DNA from: Balaenoptera acutorostrata
Lineage: Eukaryota; Chordata; Mammalia; Artiodactyla; Balaenopteridae
Length of the DNA stretch: 64,000 bases
Direction of reading: 5' to 3'
NCBI RefSeq assembly: GCF_949987535.1
Contig: NC_080067.1
Span: 57,904,405 to 57,968,404, forward strand
Under the pieces are notes generated by a model that ran no database searches, was not told where the DNA came from, and was given only the letters and a program-made list of their open reading frames with translations. Below are positions 36,142 through 47,900 of the stretch, piece by piece. A program made the translations under genes and the position numbers. Each line of letters starts with the position of its first letter. Within the stretch, counting starts at the first letter, position 1.

Positions 36142-36492
36142 GGGCTTCCCTGGTGGCGCAGTGGTTGAGAATCTGCCTGCCAATGCAGGGGACACGGGTT
36201 CGAGCCCTGGTCTGGGAAGATCCCACATGCCGCGGAGCGGCTGGGCCCGTGGGCCACAATTGCTGAGCCTGCGCGTCTGGAGCCTGTGCTCCGCAACAAG
36301 AGAGGCCGCGATAGTGAGAGGCCCGCGCACCGCGATGAAGAATGGCCCCCGCTTGCCGCAACTGGAGAAAGCCCTCGCACAGAAACGAAGACCCAACACA
36401 GCCATAAATAAATAAATAAATAAATAAAATATTTAAAAAAAAAAAAAACAAACAAAAAAAAACAAAAAAAAAACAAACAACAACAACAAAAA
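36142..36492 (+). mobile_element. CHR-type SINE (GGCTTCCC subfamily) inserted in L1M
   Basis: A sense copy with A-box TGGCGCAGTGG at 36154-36164 and B-box GGTTCGAGCCC at 36197-36207. The 17-bp duplication (36125-36141 and 36493-36509, AAGAATAC[A/G]TAAACTGA) has one mismatch. CpGs are well kept, so it is relatively young. The tail is AAAT repeats, AAATATTT, then over 50 bases of A with scattered C (CAAAA, CAACAA). A 175-codon antisense open frame (35878-36405) is made of this SINE and its flank. Confidence 0.96.
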
Positions 36493-36509
36493 AAGAATAC
36501 GTAAACTGA

Positions 36510-36915
36510 ATCTAATCATGAGAAAACATTAGATAGACCCAAATCATGAGCCAGTCTATGAAGTAATTGACCATTACTCTTCAAAAGTGTCAAGGGCATA
36601 AAAGATAAGGAAAGACTGAGAAACTGTCAGAGAATGGAGGTGACTAAAGAGACATGACAATTAAATGCAATGTAGGGTTCTGGACTGGATCCTGGAACAG
36701 AAACAATATGTTAGTGAAACAGACTGGAAAAACTTGGATAAATTCTGTACTTTGGTTGATAGTACAGCAACTAGGTTAATTTCTTACTTTTGGTAAATGG
36801 TCTGTGGTTATATAAGATGTCAACATAAAGACAACCTGGGTGAAGGATACATGGGAACTGCTATTTTTGCAACTCTTATATCAAGTCTAAAATTATCTCA
36901 ATATAAAAAGGTTTT
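36510..36915 (+). repeat. L1M LINE 3' end, right part
   Basis: 'ggtgactaaagagacatgacaattaaatgcaatgtagg', 'tggatcctggaacagaaac', 'gatagtacagcaactaggttaatttctta', 'ttatataagatgtcaacat' and 'gtgaaggatacatgggaactgc', ending in 'ctcaatataaaaag' and a T-run. This is the characteristic L1MC/L1ME 3' terminus. Confidence 0.8.
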
Positions 36916-36954
36916 TTTTAAGCTATTATAATAAAACTGACATATACAAGTGTA

Positions 36955-37210
36955 AGGTAATGACTAACACTTATACAGCAATGTGTGCCAGGCACTCTTT
37001 TAAATGCTTTACATATACTAACTAGATAGTGTTTACAATTTTATCGTATAACTGCTATTAGCATCACCATTTTGAAGATAGGAAAACTGAGGCAAAGAGA
37101 GGATACGTTTTTTCCAAAGGCATCCTTCTTGATAATTGTGGAGCTGGGACTTCAACTCAGGCTTGTAACTCTAGAATATGTACTCTTAAACCACTGTCTA
37201 ACAGTCTCCA
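36955..37210 (-). repeat. MIR SINE, antisense
   Basis: 'gtgtgccaggcactcttttaaatgctttacatatactaac', 'attttgaagataggaaaactgaggcaaagagag' and 'gtggagctgggacttcaactcagg', then 'tactcttaaaccactgtct'. A nearly full-length, well-preserved MIR. The 65-codon open frame in it is not a gene. Confidence 0.8.
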
Positions 37211-37469
37211 AGATAAGTGGCTTACCTATAAGGAATACAGTTACCGTAGTGGTTTTACCTTTGTTTTAAACACCTTGGGAATTTATTTCACGGTTTGTGG
37301 CACTTTTTATAAAATAACCTGCATGCTAGCTAATGTTTGTCCTTTGAGAATGTCTTTGGTCTTTAAAAACTATATAGGGCCACGTGAGCTAGGTAGTTTT
37401 AAATAAAAAGTAAGGTGTGGTTATTTAGTAATGACCTCAGCGGTCTTTTGTCTTATTATGGGTTTTATT

Positions 37470-37724
37470 TTTAAATTTTAATGAAAAGATTTTAATCACA
37501 TTTCTCTATTAAAATACATGGCATGTATATACTGTTCTGCAACCTGCTTTTTCACTAAACATTGTATCATGAATATATTAGAGATAAATACTCTTCTTCA
37601 TCACTTTTAATACGAAAAACATTTAAATCAATGAATATATTAGACTTCATGTAATCAAGTATCTGGGTTTGGGTATTTGGTATTTTTTTAAGAAACAATG
37701 TTGCTATAAAGATCCTTGTATATA
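37470..37724 (-). repeat. L1M LINE 3' fragment, antisense, outer left part of a nest
   Basis: 'tactgttctgcaacctgctttttcactaaacattgtatcatgaatatatt' and 'aacaatgttgctataaagatccttgtata' are antisense L1M landmarks. The sequence stops exactly at the TA target of the next element and resumes after it near 38500 ('ttaggataagttcctagaagtagaattactgagtcaa'). Confidence 0.65.
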
Positions 37725-37942
37725 CAATTGACCCTTGAACAATGAGAAGATTAGGGCCACTGACCCTCCATGCAGTCAAAAATCTACGTGTAACTTATAG
37801 TCAGCCCTCTGTATATGCAGTTCCTCTGGACCCGAGGTTCCACATCTGTGGATTCAACCAATCTTGGATGGTAGAAATTGAAACAAATCCGTTTATAAGT
37901 GGGCCTTTGCAGTTCAGACTCGTGTTGTTCGAGGGTCAACTA
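37725..37942. mobile_element. Tigger-like (Tc1/mariner) DNA transposon remnant
   Basis: 218 bp with inverted ends: CAATTGACCCTTGAACAA at the left, and at the right a sequence whose complement reads TAGTTGACCCTCGAACAA. Both ends abut a TA dinucleotide (37723-37724 and 37943-37944), the duplication made by Tc1/mariner transposases. Internal 'gttccacatctgtggattcaacca' also belongs to this group. Non-autonomous, no transposase; a 75-codon open frame inside has no meaning. Confidence 0.85.
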
Positions 37943-37964
37943 TACATTCTGGTATCATTTTCCA

Positions 37965-38105
37965 TCTAAACATTTATTCATTCATCTATACTTTTTCTCA
38001 TTCATTCTTTCAAATATATTTATTTATTTTTACCTACTAGTGCCAGGCACTGTTCTAGGTGCTAGAAGTATAACAGACAAAAAAAAGAAGTTATCCTCTA
38101 CCCCT
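37965..38105 (-). repeat. L2 LINE 3' end, antisense, in a nest
   Basis: 'ttattcattcatc', 'tagtgccaggcactgttctaggtgctagaagtataacagac' and 'cctctacccctaaggatctcatattc' are the antisense L2 3' end. The CHR SINE has inserted at its right edge. Confidence 0.7.
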
Positions 38106-38120
38106 AAGGATCTCATATTC

Positions 38121-38484
38121 CTTTTTTAAAAATAAATTTATTTATTTTTATTTATTTATTTTTGGCTGTGTTGGGTCTTCGTTGCTGCGTGCAGGCTTTC
38201 TCTAGTTGTGGTGAGCGGGGGCTACTCTTTGTTGCGGTGTGTGGGCTTCTCATTGCAGTGGCTTCTCTTGTTGCCGAGCACGGGCTCTAGGCGTGAGGGC
38301 TTCAGTAGTTGTGGCGTGCGGGCTCAGTAGTTGTGGCTCACGGGCTCCAGAGTGCAGGCTCAGTAGTTGTGACACATGGGCTTAGTTGCTCCATGGCATG
38401 TGGGATCTTCCTGGACCAGGGCTCGAACCTGTGTCCCCTGCATTGGCAGGCAGATTCTTAACCACTGTGCCACCAGGGAAGTCC
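38121..38484 (-). mobile_element. CHR-type SINE, long (GGACTTCC) subfamily, inserted in L2
   Basis: A full-length antisense copy with a perfect 15-bp duplication AAGGATCTCATATTC at 38106-38120 and 38485-38499. It belongs to the long subfamily, with the additional 'gttgtggcgtgcgggctc' block. Read on the minus strand the tail ends AATAAATTTATTTTTA6G: a T-run (38128-38132) then an A-run (38122-38127). This is the same layout as the SINE at 8120. Confidence 0.96.
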
Positions 38485-38499
38485 AAGGATCTCATATTC

Positions 38500-39115
38500 T
38501 TTAGGATAAGTTCCTAGAAGTAGAATTACTGAGTCAACGGTTATATGGATATTTATATATTTTGACCTATTTGCAACATTATTGCCTAAAGAAGTTGTGG
38601 CAATTTAAAAACCCATCAGAAATGTTTTAGAAAGTCCTGGTAAACTGATTTTCCAATATTTTCTTCTCTATTCTTTAGATTGAATAATTTCTGTTGATCG
38701 ATCTTCAAATTCACTGAATTTTCTATTGTCTTCCTCTAATGTTAACTCTATCTAGTAAAATTTTATTTCAGATATTATATTTTTCAGCTCTAAAGGTTCA
38801 TTTTTTTTGACAGCTTCTATTTCTCACCTGGCATGCTTTATTATTGCATTAATGTTGAGTGTACTGTCTTTACATCCTTGAGTATGGTTATAACAGCTGT
38901 TTAAAATCCTTGTCTATTCATTCAGACCCTGGGGTACTTTAGAATCAGTCTTCATTAGTTGCCTCTTTATTGAGTGTGTATCATGTTTTCCTATTCTTTT
39001 AATGTAATTTGGAATATATCAATGGATAGCATGAATGATATATTGTAGAGATTCTAGGTTCTGTTATGTTCTTCCAAAGATATGTGTATCTTTGCAGTTG
39101 TTGTACAGTGTCTTC
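38500..39115 (-). repeat. L1M LINE fragments, antisense, right part of the nest
   Basis: 38500-38640 ('ataagttcctagaagtagaattactgagtcaacgg') continues the L1M interrupted at 37724. 38660-39115 has a different L1M segment: 'attgaataatttctgttgatcgatcttcaaattcactga', 'tatttttcagctctaaagg', 'taaaatccttgtc' and 'gaatgatatattgtagagattctaggttctgttat'. The latter is typical of antisense L1M/HAL1 5' regions. Confidence 0.55.
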
Positions 39116-39261
39116 AGATAGTTTTGTGTGATTTATAATTGTCAGAATTTATAGTTGTCATCTTTGGGATAGTTGTTCCAATAGAAGCCACTTGGCCATG
39201 ACCAGAAACGTAATTCCATGTAAAATGATTCTTGAAAGCATTTCTCAAGTATATCTTAAAA

Positions 39262-41061
39262 CCATTTCCTCTAAGATCAGGAACAGGGCAAGGTTGTCCA
39301 CTCTCACCACTATTATTCAACATAGTTTTGGAAGTTTTAGCCACAGCAAGAAGAAAAAGAAATAAAAGAAATCCAAATAGGAAAAGAAGAAGTAAAGCTG
39401 TCACTGTTTGCAGATGACATGATACTATACATAGAGAATCCTAAAGATGCTACCAGAAAACTACTAGAGCTAATCGATGAATTTGGTAAACTAGCAGGAT
39501 ACAAAATTAATGCACAGAATTCTCTTACATTCCTATACAATAATGATGAAAAATCTGAAAGAGAAATTAAGGAAACACTCCCATTTACCATTGCAACAAA
39601 AAGAATAAAGTACCTAGGAATCAACCTACTGAGGGAGACAAAAGACCTGTATGCAGAAAACTATAAGACACTGATGAAAGAAATTAAAGATGATACCAAC
39701 AGATGGAGAGATATACCATGTTCTTGGATTGGAAGAATCAACATCGTGAAAATGACTATACTACCCAAAGCAATCTACAGATTCAATGCAATCCCTATCA
39801 AACTACCAATGGCATTTTTCACAGAACTAGAATAAAAAATTTCACAATTTGTATGGAAACACAAAAGACCCCGAATAGCCAAAGCAATCTTGAGAAAGAA
39901 AAATGGAACTGGAGGAATAAGGCTCCAGGACTTCAGACTATACTACAAAGCTGCAGTAATCAAGACAGTATGGTACTGGCACAAAAACAGAAATAGAGAT
40001 CAATGGTACAGGATAGAAAGCCCAGAGATAAACCCACGCACATATGGTCATCTTATTTTTGATAAAGGAGGCAAGAATATACAGTGGAGAAAAGACAGTC
40101 TCTTCAATAAGTGGTGCTGGGAAAACTGGACAGCTAATGAAATTAGAACACTCCTTAACAGCATACACAAAAATAAACTCAAAATGGATTAAAGACCTAA
40201 ATGTAAGGCCAGACACTATAAAACTCTTAGAGGAAAACACAGGCAGAACACTATGACATAAATCACAGCAAGACCCTTTTTGACCCACTTCCTAGATAAC
40301 TGGAAATAAAAACAAAAATAAACAAATGGGACCTAATGAAACTTAAAAGCTTTTGCACAGCAAAGGAAAGCATGAACGAGACGAAAATACAGCCCTCAGA
40401 ATGGGAGAAAATATTTGCAAATGTAGCAACTGACAAAGGATTAATCTCCAAAATTTACAAGCAGTTCTTGCAGCTCATTATCAAAAAAACAAAGAACCCA
40501 ATCCAAAAATGGGCAGAAGACCTAAATAGACATTTCTTCAGAGAAGATATACAGATTGCCGACAAACACATGAAAGGATGCTCAACATCACTAATCATTA
40601 GAGAAATGCAAATCAAAACTACAATGAGGTATCACCTCACACCAGTCAGAATGGCCATCATCAAAAAATCTACAAACAATAAATGCTGGAGAGTGTGTGG
40701 AGAAAAGGGAACCCTCTTGCACAGTTGTTGGGAATGCAAATTGATACAGTCACTATGGAGAACAGTATGGAGGTTCCTTAAAAAACTAAAAATAGAACTA
40801 CCATATGACCCAGCAATCCCACTACTGGACATATACCCTGAGAAAACCATAATTCAAAAAGAGTCATGTACCACAATGTTTATTGCAGCACTATTTACAA
40901 TAGCCAGGACATGGAAGCAACCTAAGTGTCCATCGACAGATGAATGGATAAAGAAGATGTGGCACATATATACAATGGAATATTACTCAGCCATAAAAGG
41001 AAATGAAATTGAGTCATTTGTAGTGAGGTGGACCTACAGACTGTCATACAAAGTGAAGTAA
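39262..41061 (+). pseudogene. L1 ORF2p fragment, disabled (reverse transcriptase and C-terminal domain)
   Basis: ORF2p is the L1 protein that nicks target DNA and copies RNA into it. Here the frame starts at the reverse-transcriptase motif [12 protein letters not shown]. Near 39350 the phase changes, apparently by a short deletion relative to the family as I remember it. The catalytic F-A-D-D box is at 39407-39418, in the phase of the 138-codon frame ending at a TAA (39833-39835), which interrupts the thumb. Further phase changes follow near 39890 and 40200-40340. The final 241-codon frame (40336-41061) holds the C-terminal zinc-knuckle, C117-x3-C121-x7-H129-x4-C134, and the conserved 'PAIPLL' and '[14 protein letters not shown]' motifs. 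With at least one stop and several shifts it makes no working enzyme. Confidence 0.93.
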
Positions 41062-41492
41062 GTCAGAAAGAGAAAAAGAAATACTGTATGCTAACACATA
41101 TATATGGAATCTAAAAACAAAAACAAAAACAAAAGGTTCTGAAGAACCTAGGGGCAGGACAGGAATAAAGACACAGACGTAGAGAATGGACTTGAAGACA
41201 CAGGGAGGGGGAAGGGTAAGCTGGGACGAAGTGAGAGAGTGGCATGGTCATATATACACTACCAAATGTAAAATAGATAGCTAGTGGGAAGCAGCTGCAT
41301 AGCACAGGGAGATCAACTCAGTGCTTTGTGACCACCTAGAGGGGTTGGATTGGGAGGATGGGAGGGAGACACAAGAGGGAGGAGATATGGGGATATATGT
41401 ATATGTATAGCTGATTCACTTTGTTATAAACCAGAAACTAACACACCCTTGTAAAGCAATTATACCCCAATAAAGATGTTAAAAAAAAAAAA
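39262..41492 (+). mobile_element. 5'-truncated L1 LINE with ORF2 3' half and 3' UTR
   Basis: About 2.2 kb of the youngest L1 in the window. It begins inside the reverse-transcriptase domain of ORF2, runs through the carboxyl domain, then a 3' UTR of about 430 bases (CAAAAA repeat, GGGAAGCAGCTGCATAGCACAGGG) to an AATAAA signal at 41469-41474 and a 12-base A-tail at 41481-41492. ORF1, the endonuclease and the promoter are missing, so it cannot move by itself. Target-site duplications are not evident. Its 3' UTR is close to the antisense fragment at 20317. Confidence 0.95.
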
Positions 41493-42999
41493 GTGCTTTG
41501 AGCATCAGAATAGCATTTTGCAGATAGACCATCACTGGATAGATAAATTCTCTTGACTTTGTTTAAATTTTGTTACTTTGTACCTGTAGTCTATAAGTAG
41601 ATATGCTTTTTTCATTCTGAGTTTTAAACCTATTGACGTGTTTGATAATTCAGAGTTTTTCTTTCTTGTGAAATTAGATCAACATTAAAAAAATAATAAA
41701 TTTAAATTGCCTTTACACAGAATTCTCTGCTCTGTAATTGACAAGAATTCTCTGGAGGAGATAGAATTATAAATAGATAGTTTTAAATATTAAAAATAAG
41801 CCAGAAAAATCAGACAGAAGGGATCAACTTCAATTTATGACTTTGTTTCCTAGAACCTAATTTCTATTTCTGGGCATGCTAAAACTACTTGTCCTAGTCT
41901 TAAAGTTTTACCCATATGTGCTATTTGTAATGAGGCACATTAGAATATAGGTGGTTTCAGATTTATGGCCTGCCCTACATCTGTTCAGAGTGATCTTCAA
42001 GTAAAAAATATAAATATAGCACTTTCTGTACTATCTGCTAACATATTGTTAATAGTGAGTGATGGGAAGTTCTGATTTAGGTTACTTAATAAGGACCTAC
42101 ATACTTTGGAGTGAGCTGGAATTTTTACACCCACATATATACCCATAACACACAGAGGAAACTGAAAGGAAGTCCCCTACGTATGTATATGCATAAAACC
42201 CTAGACTCTATCTGTACACTTATTTTTATCTCATATAAATTAAAATCAGATGAACACATATATAATCTACCAATACAGTAAGATTCAGCTAAACTGTTGC
42301 AATGTTCATGGATTCTGAAGATCATTCCTGAGGAATCTAGCAAATATTAATGTTTTACTGTGAAATTATGTTGCGCATTTTTCCCTGACCTCAATTTTAT
42401 TCTTTAAAGTAGTTTTTGTAATCAACTCCCCACGCAATTTAGAACAATATTCATATCCTGTATTCTGTTATTTTTTCATAAATACATTATATCCGTCCAG
42501 CTCATCTGAAGCACTTTATATAAAGGAAACTCAAAGTACTTGTGCTAGGTACAGTAGATGATTGAGAAGTGAAAGAATGGCTAAATTGTTTATTGTCATT
42601 GCCATATTAGAGTTTGAAAGCAAGGAAACACTTTAAGACAAAACTAAAATACTTAAGATAGTAAATGGTATATAATTAGCCTAGAAATAGATCCTGTTAC
42701 GTATAAGAATTTGATATATGTACTATATTAAATATATGATAAATAAGAATTTTAGATCATTAGTAAAAAGGAAGGTCATTCAGTAAGTGATTAAGGGATA
42801 AGTATCTACAGGAAATAAAATATATGTCAACATTATCAATTCACTAACTATTCAGTTAAACACTTGAATATTTTTTAAATGCTGAAAATCAAAGCTCAGG
42901 AAACAGAGAAAACACAGGGAAGAAATAAACTGCAGGGAAGGAAAAAAAATTAGTTGTCTGAGACATCGTTTTCAGCAAATATTAAAAAATAAAAATCTT
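41493..42999. other. Unannotated AT-rich stretch
   Basis: No gene or repeat family is recognised. Confidence 0.5.
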
Positions 43000-43735
43000 T
43001 ATTACTAAAGCATTAAATACTGAAATATATTAAAACTCAGAAGATAAATGGACAAAGGCATGAAGTAATCACTGCCAAAAAAAGTAATTAATAAATCTAT
43101 AAGAAATAGTTAACCCCTCTGTATTTAAAGCAATGTACATTGAAATGACATTAAAAATCTATTTTTAGTCCCCAAATCAACAATTGTTAAATAATAGTAT
43201 CTTATAGTATCAGTTGTATTTTGATTGGTAAAAATTTTTTTAGAAAGTGATTGGAAATTTGTATCGGGAATCATACACATGATAACATTGTCATTATTTC
43301 CTTTACAAAGAATGCATTAATAGGAAAGAATCCAAAATATGAAAAAAATTTTACCGTAGGGATGCTTGTTTCAATGTTATTTAAGACAGAAGTACTTCAT
43401 ACCACCTAGAGGCCCATCAGTAGAGAACTATTTAGGTATATTATGGTACACATGGACTCTTATGCAGCCATTACAAATAAGGGTCACTAGACAGTGTAAA
43501 GTCATGGCAACATGTTTATTATATAATGCTATATGAAATATCAGCATATAAAATGATAAAAACAATGATTATAGCTATGTAAAAGAAGGACACTTAAAAA
43601 GAAAATGAAAGTAAATACTTCAAAATTGTAAAATTATGTGCATTATGAAGGAGACACCATGAGTAATATTTGTCTTCCTTCTTCTACTTCTCAAATTTAC
43701 TGTTATATGGATATTACTTTTTAACTGCAAAAATA
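43000..43735 (+). repeat. L1M LINE ORF2 end and 3' UTR, sense
   Basis: 'ggacaaaggcatgaagtaatcac' is followed by 'gatgcttgtttcaatgttatttaaga', 'ggcccatcagtagagaactatttaggtatattatggtacacatgga', 'atgcagccattacaaataaggg' and 'atgctatatgaaatatcagc'. This is the order of an old L1M ORF2 end. Highly decayed, no frame. Confidence 0.65.
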
Positions 43736-44815
43736 AATGTTAGGTATAAAAATTTTTAAATTTGCATCTTGAATACTAGAAGTACTCTAATATGTAGTCT
43801 ACATTTTTAACAGTTTCATCAATTTCACCAACTATTATTTTTCTTTCCTTATGAAGACAAAGAGTATTCAACAGGAGGCAAGTGCAAGCATCACTCTGGT
43901 TCTCAGGATTTCCATAGCACTTAAATTTTAAACTAAGCCCTTAAACTGTACATAAGGCAAAATATTTTAGAAGCAAAAATAATTTTAATAATGCATTTTA
44001 TCAATAAAATATGGACGAGTGTAAAAATCAAAATGACTGACAAAATATTCAGTTACATAAATTTCACCACGGTGTCTCAACTCAGGAAATTCCTGGAATA
44101 AAAGTAGCCTCCTGACTTCACAGTAAGTATAATATGTGCATGACCAGAGACAACTGAAACTAATAAAAATACCCGTCAACCCCTTGCATGCCTTTGCAAT
44201 CATGCCACATTTTGATTCTCCTCATACTATAAAATAGACTAAATATAGAAGAGGTCTAGGAAAAATGGATTTTTAAAAATATGGCTCTCGTATCTGATTA
44301 GATTTCACAGTTTGTCAGAGACAAAATATCTTTATACTTCTTTGTCACCAGAATCATTCTTGAGATGCTAGCCTTCCAGTATGTAAATCAAAAGTTGAGT
44401 AGTCAAAATTCATCAGTACCATTAATTTTTTAAGGCATAGCTTATTCATCTCATCTGAGACAAAATGCATTTCTTTATAATCTTTAAAAATATTGTTACG
44501 GAAAGTTTGTAGACACCATTCAAGAGTGGGAATGCATACCTTTCTTATTCTTAGGACTTGATCATATTTAAGAAACTTTAATTGTAGGGACTCTAGTTCT
44601 GTTTCTTGGATCACAGTGGCTCTGGAAGCCTAAATAGTTCATAATTCAGATCTCATACATCTTTTCTCAGTTTTGTTTCCTTGACTTCTTTCACCATTGT
44701 AGCTAAATGCTGGACTTGTAAGGTCAAAATCCAGTCAAAATGTGGACTTAACTTTTCTAGTGATCTTGATAAAAAAAGTATTTGGTAAATTTTGTCTAAA
44801 ATATCAAATAAATGT
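43736..44815. other. Unannotated stretch with protein-like antisense frames
   Basis: Minus-strand open frames at 43985-44203 (72 codons), 44354-44614 (86) and 44653-44815 are close together and lack low-complexity character, but they have no shared phase, no known motif and no convincing splice sites. Frames of this size are expected by chance here. Confidence 0.35.
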
Positions 44816-44819
44816 ATTA

Positions 44820-44990
44820 TATTTAGAGCTGGAAGAAGTCGTAAAAACTGTCGTCCAATTCCCACTCTCCACCTCACTAAAATTTTGAAAACTTTAAGTG
44901 GAGGGCAACAGCTAATTAGAGACAGCGTTCTCACAGAAAACTCATCTCTCAACTCCTGTTCAGTGCTCTATCCAATATATTATGTTGCTA
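44820..44990. repeat. MIR3/AmnSINE-like fragment
   Basis: 'agagctggaagaagtcgtaaaaactgtcgtccaattcccactctccacctcac' and, further on, 'ctaattagagacagcg' and 'tgttcagtgctctatccaa' match the core of very old SINEs (GAGCTGGAAGGGACCTTAGAG, TCTAGTCCAACCCCC, CCAGTGCTCTTTCCACTAC). Confidence 0.5.
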
Positions 44991-47900
44991 TTGAGGATAA
45001 TTTTACTTCTAATTTTCCATGGTTAGTCTTAAAGCACAACCATTTTCTAAATATACTAGGGAAACATATTTTTTTTGCTTTCTAAAACTAGCCAGCTCTG
45101 AAAGAGATCTTTCCAAGTTTTATCATTATTTTAATAACTGTTTTTTAAAATTATCAATCTGTATTTATAAAAATTTCACTCTGAAGATTCAAAACAACAT
45201 TAAAAAAAAACCCACTTCAACCATTACCATCATCACCAAAATATGAGCTCTTTTCAAGGAAATAATTTATGAACTTTAATTAGAACTTTCTAAGTGACTT
45301 TTAATTGATATTCTAACTGTATCTCATTCCTTAAAAGAATGCAGATATGTAGCATCAATAGGAAATGTTTATTGCCAGTGACAGTGGAACATGTTGGTGT
45401 ATGTGATATGCGTATATGAGGCAGGGAATAGAATCTTTGTGAATCACAATACCCTCTTTATTCTATTCCCAGGACTCTCAATTATCAGCATATCTGAACC
45501 TCCCAGACCAATAATAATTGATGTAATAACAGCTATCCTAAAGCAAAATAAGATACTGAAGTGCTTCTTGACATCACAGAAAACTAAATAGTGTTGAACA
45601 TATTTCTGTGTTATGCTCATTTCAATATAGGCTAATCTTTTGAATGAATGTATATTATACTATGAAATTTTATTAATATGAATATTTGATTCCCCAGAAC
45701 TTCTACCTAAAATAATAGATAGCAGAAAGTTATTGTGAAGTGTGTCTTTCTCTACATTATGTACCTACATGATTTTTTTTTCAGGTGTTGAAGAGGGCAT
45801 TGTGGTTTTGGGGAGTATTTCAACTCTGCAGTGTCCCAATTAAAACCAAGACTCAGAGGTCCTCATTTTTTTACCTTCTTTGTCATTTGAATATGGACTG
45901 TTGACAACTCATCATTTACAAGACATGCACAAAGACAGGGTTATCATGATTTAGTTGTTAATTAACTTCTTTGGCTGGAAGCTTCCTATTGTTAAGGTAG
46001 AATACTACATTTCACAGCACCTATAGAAATATTTTGTTTGTATTCACTATTTGCACATAGAATAATTTTGAAACCAAAATTGAAAGCTTCTAATTTTATG
46101 CAGAATGACAGCTATGTATTTCCATAAATGTCTGAGCATTTTGATGTGAAACTGTTATTTCTCATCTGAAGTCATAATTGTTCAGGGTGAAAGTAGGACA
46201 TGGGAATGAATAATAATAATAATTTGCCTTTTTGAGATCATGGCAATAATAAGCATAATTTTCAGAGCTGCATATAAGCAAAAGGAGCTTTGACTATAGG
46301 CAGCATGACAAGATGGTTATTGAGGGGAGGGGGTTTGTGAATTGCTGACAGGTGGATTACCCATCTTTGCAGCCATCTTGCCTCTCTGTCCTCTTTCTGC
46401 ATAACTGTAGTCTCTAGCCAGCTACCTGCTACTGCTATATGGAGACTGTGACAAAGAGAGCAAAATAGAGGTCAGTGTAGGAATCCCAAAGGGTTAATAC
46501 CTTTTATCATAAAGCTCGGTGGCATGACCATTTAGATGTGACATGCCGTATTTTTAAGCGATCTGTTTCTCTTTAGAAGGATCCATTACTCTGGTTTGTC
46601 AAGAAGTAAAAGGTTTTTCATTGTTGTTAAATGATGTTTTAAAATCCTGTCCAATTTATGTTAAAGAAGGTAGCTAGGAGGGTTGTGTCTGAAAGACAGC
46701 AAAACATGAAAAGGAATAAAAGAACACAGCAAACGTAAGGTCTGGCAACAACCATGGTAGTTGTTTGGCTGCCAGTAGCAATAATAAGGACTAGTTGTTC
46801 TTATTGAGAAAGCTGTTTAACTCAGATGCATCCAACAAGATACACATCCTTCAAAAGATATACAGTGTATAAATTTATACTTTAAAAAGCACCATCACCA
46901 ACTCCAATTCTGAATGACTCGAAAAGACATTTAAATTCCTCAGTCTCATAGACATAAAAAAAGAGTGTGTCGAATTGTGGAAATCAGGAGAGATTTTGCC
47001 AAAAATAAAGTGTTCACTGTTTTTGTGTATGTGTGTGTGAGCATGTGTTTGTGTTTGTATGATTAGGTAAAATTATATGAGTTTATTTGGGCTCAGTATC
47101 ATTTTCTGGTGACCCAGTAATCATTTTCAGTTACTCCACTTAGCTATAAAGAGTATAGCATAGGAATCTGCAACCAAAAGCTGTCCCCTTTAACATTCTG
47201 TATTAACCTAGACTATGAGAGGAAATTCCCTTTTAAATTCCCATTTCACACAGGAAACTGTCTTTCATGTGTTCAGACCAAAATACTGACCCTCATTTCT
47301 GGGACCTCTCCCCTCAGTTGTTTTTCAGAGAGTGGTGAGAGGTTTATTCAGAATCACCCACACGCGCTTGTCTATTTCCTGGGTGATTGACCGAATGCAT
47401 TTGTGAAAAGGCTGCTTGGATCAGAGATGCAGCCTGTGCCTTTGGTACAAAGATGCTCCTCAGTGTAAAATCTAACCGCCCTTATTGGATATTGCATTAG
47501 CATCATGCACAAAATGTTCAACTGCCTTACTCTTGAACCCTTTTCCCTGACCCCAAACAAATGCTTTCTAGAGATATAAACGTGTGAAAGGTGGTCATTT
47601 ATATAAACCTGAAGAAATACAAGGAGATAGCATTGGAGGCAAATTGTTATTGCACTCTGATCTTGAAGGAAAATTGATTTATTATCATGAAATAACAAAG
47701 TACTCTTAAGGCTAAAACATTTTGGCCTTACCTCAACCTGATGAAAAGGTTTACTTCCAAGTTATAAACCCATCCAAAGTGTGGCCTCTAATGGAAAATC
47801 TGAGAGCTCCTTCACACGTGGCAGTAGGAGCCACTGTGCTAATAAAAGTCTTCATTAAAATATGGTCAGAATCTGTGTGCTATGGCAAATTTCAGCTACA

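Noticed and set aside
36154..36207. tRNA gene suggested by the A- and B-box pair
   Set aside because: The boxes are the internal pol III promoter of the SINE. No tRNA cloverleaf or anticodon stem is present, and the same pair recurs in every CHR copy.
35878..36405. A 175-codon minus-strand frame as a gene
   Set aside because: Its first two thirds are antisense CHR SINE and the rest is old L1 flank. The same peptide text recurs at other SINEs (15010, 51772, 60149).
40336..41061. A 241-codon open frame, the longest in the window, as a host gene
   Set aside because: It is the carboxyl end of L1 ORF2p, with the C-x3-C-x7-H-x4-C knuckle and L1 3' UTR directly following.
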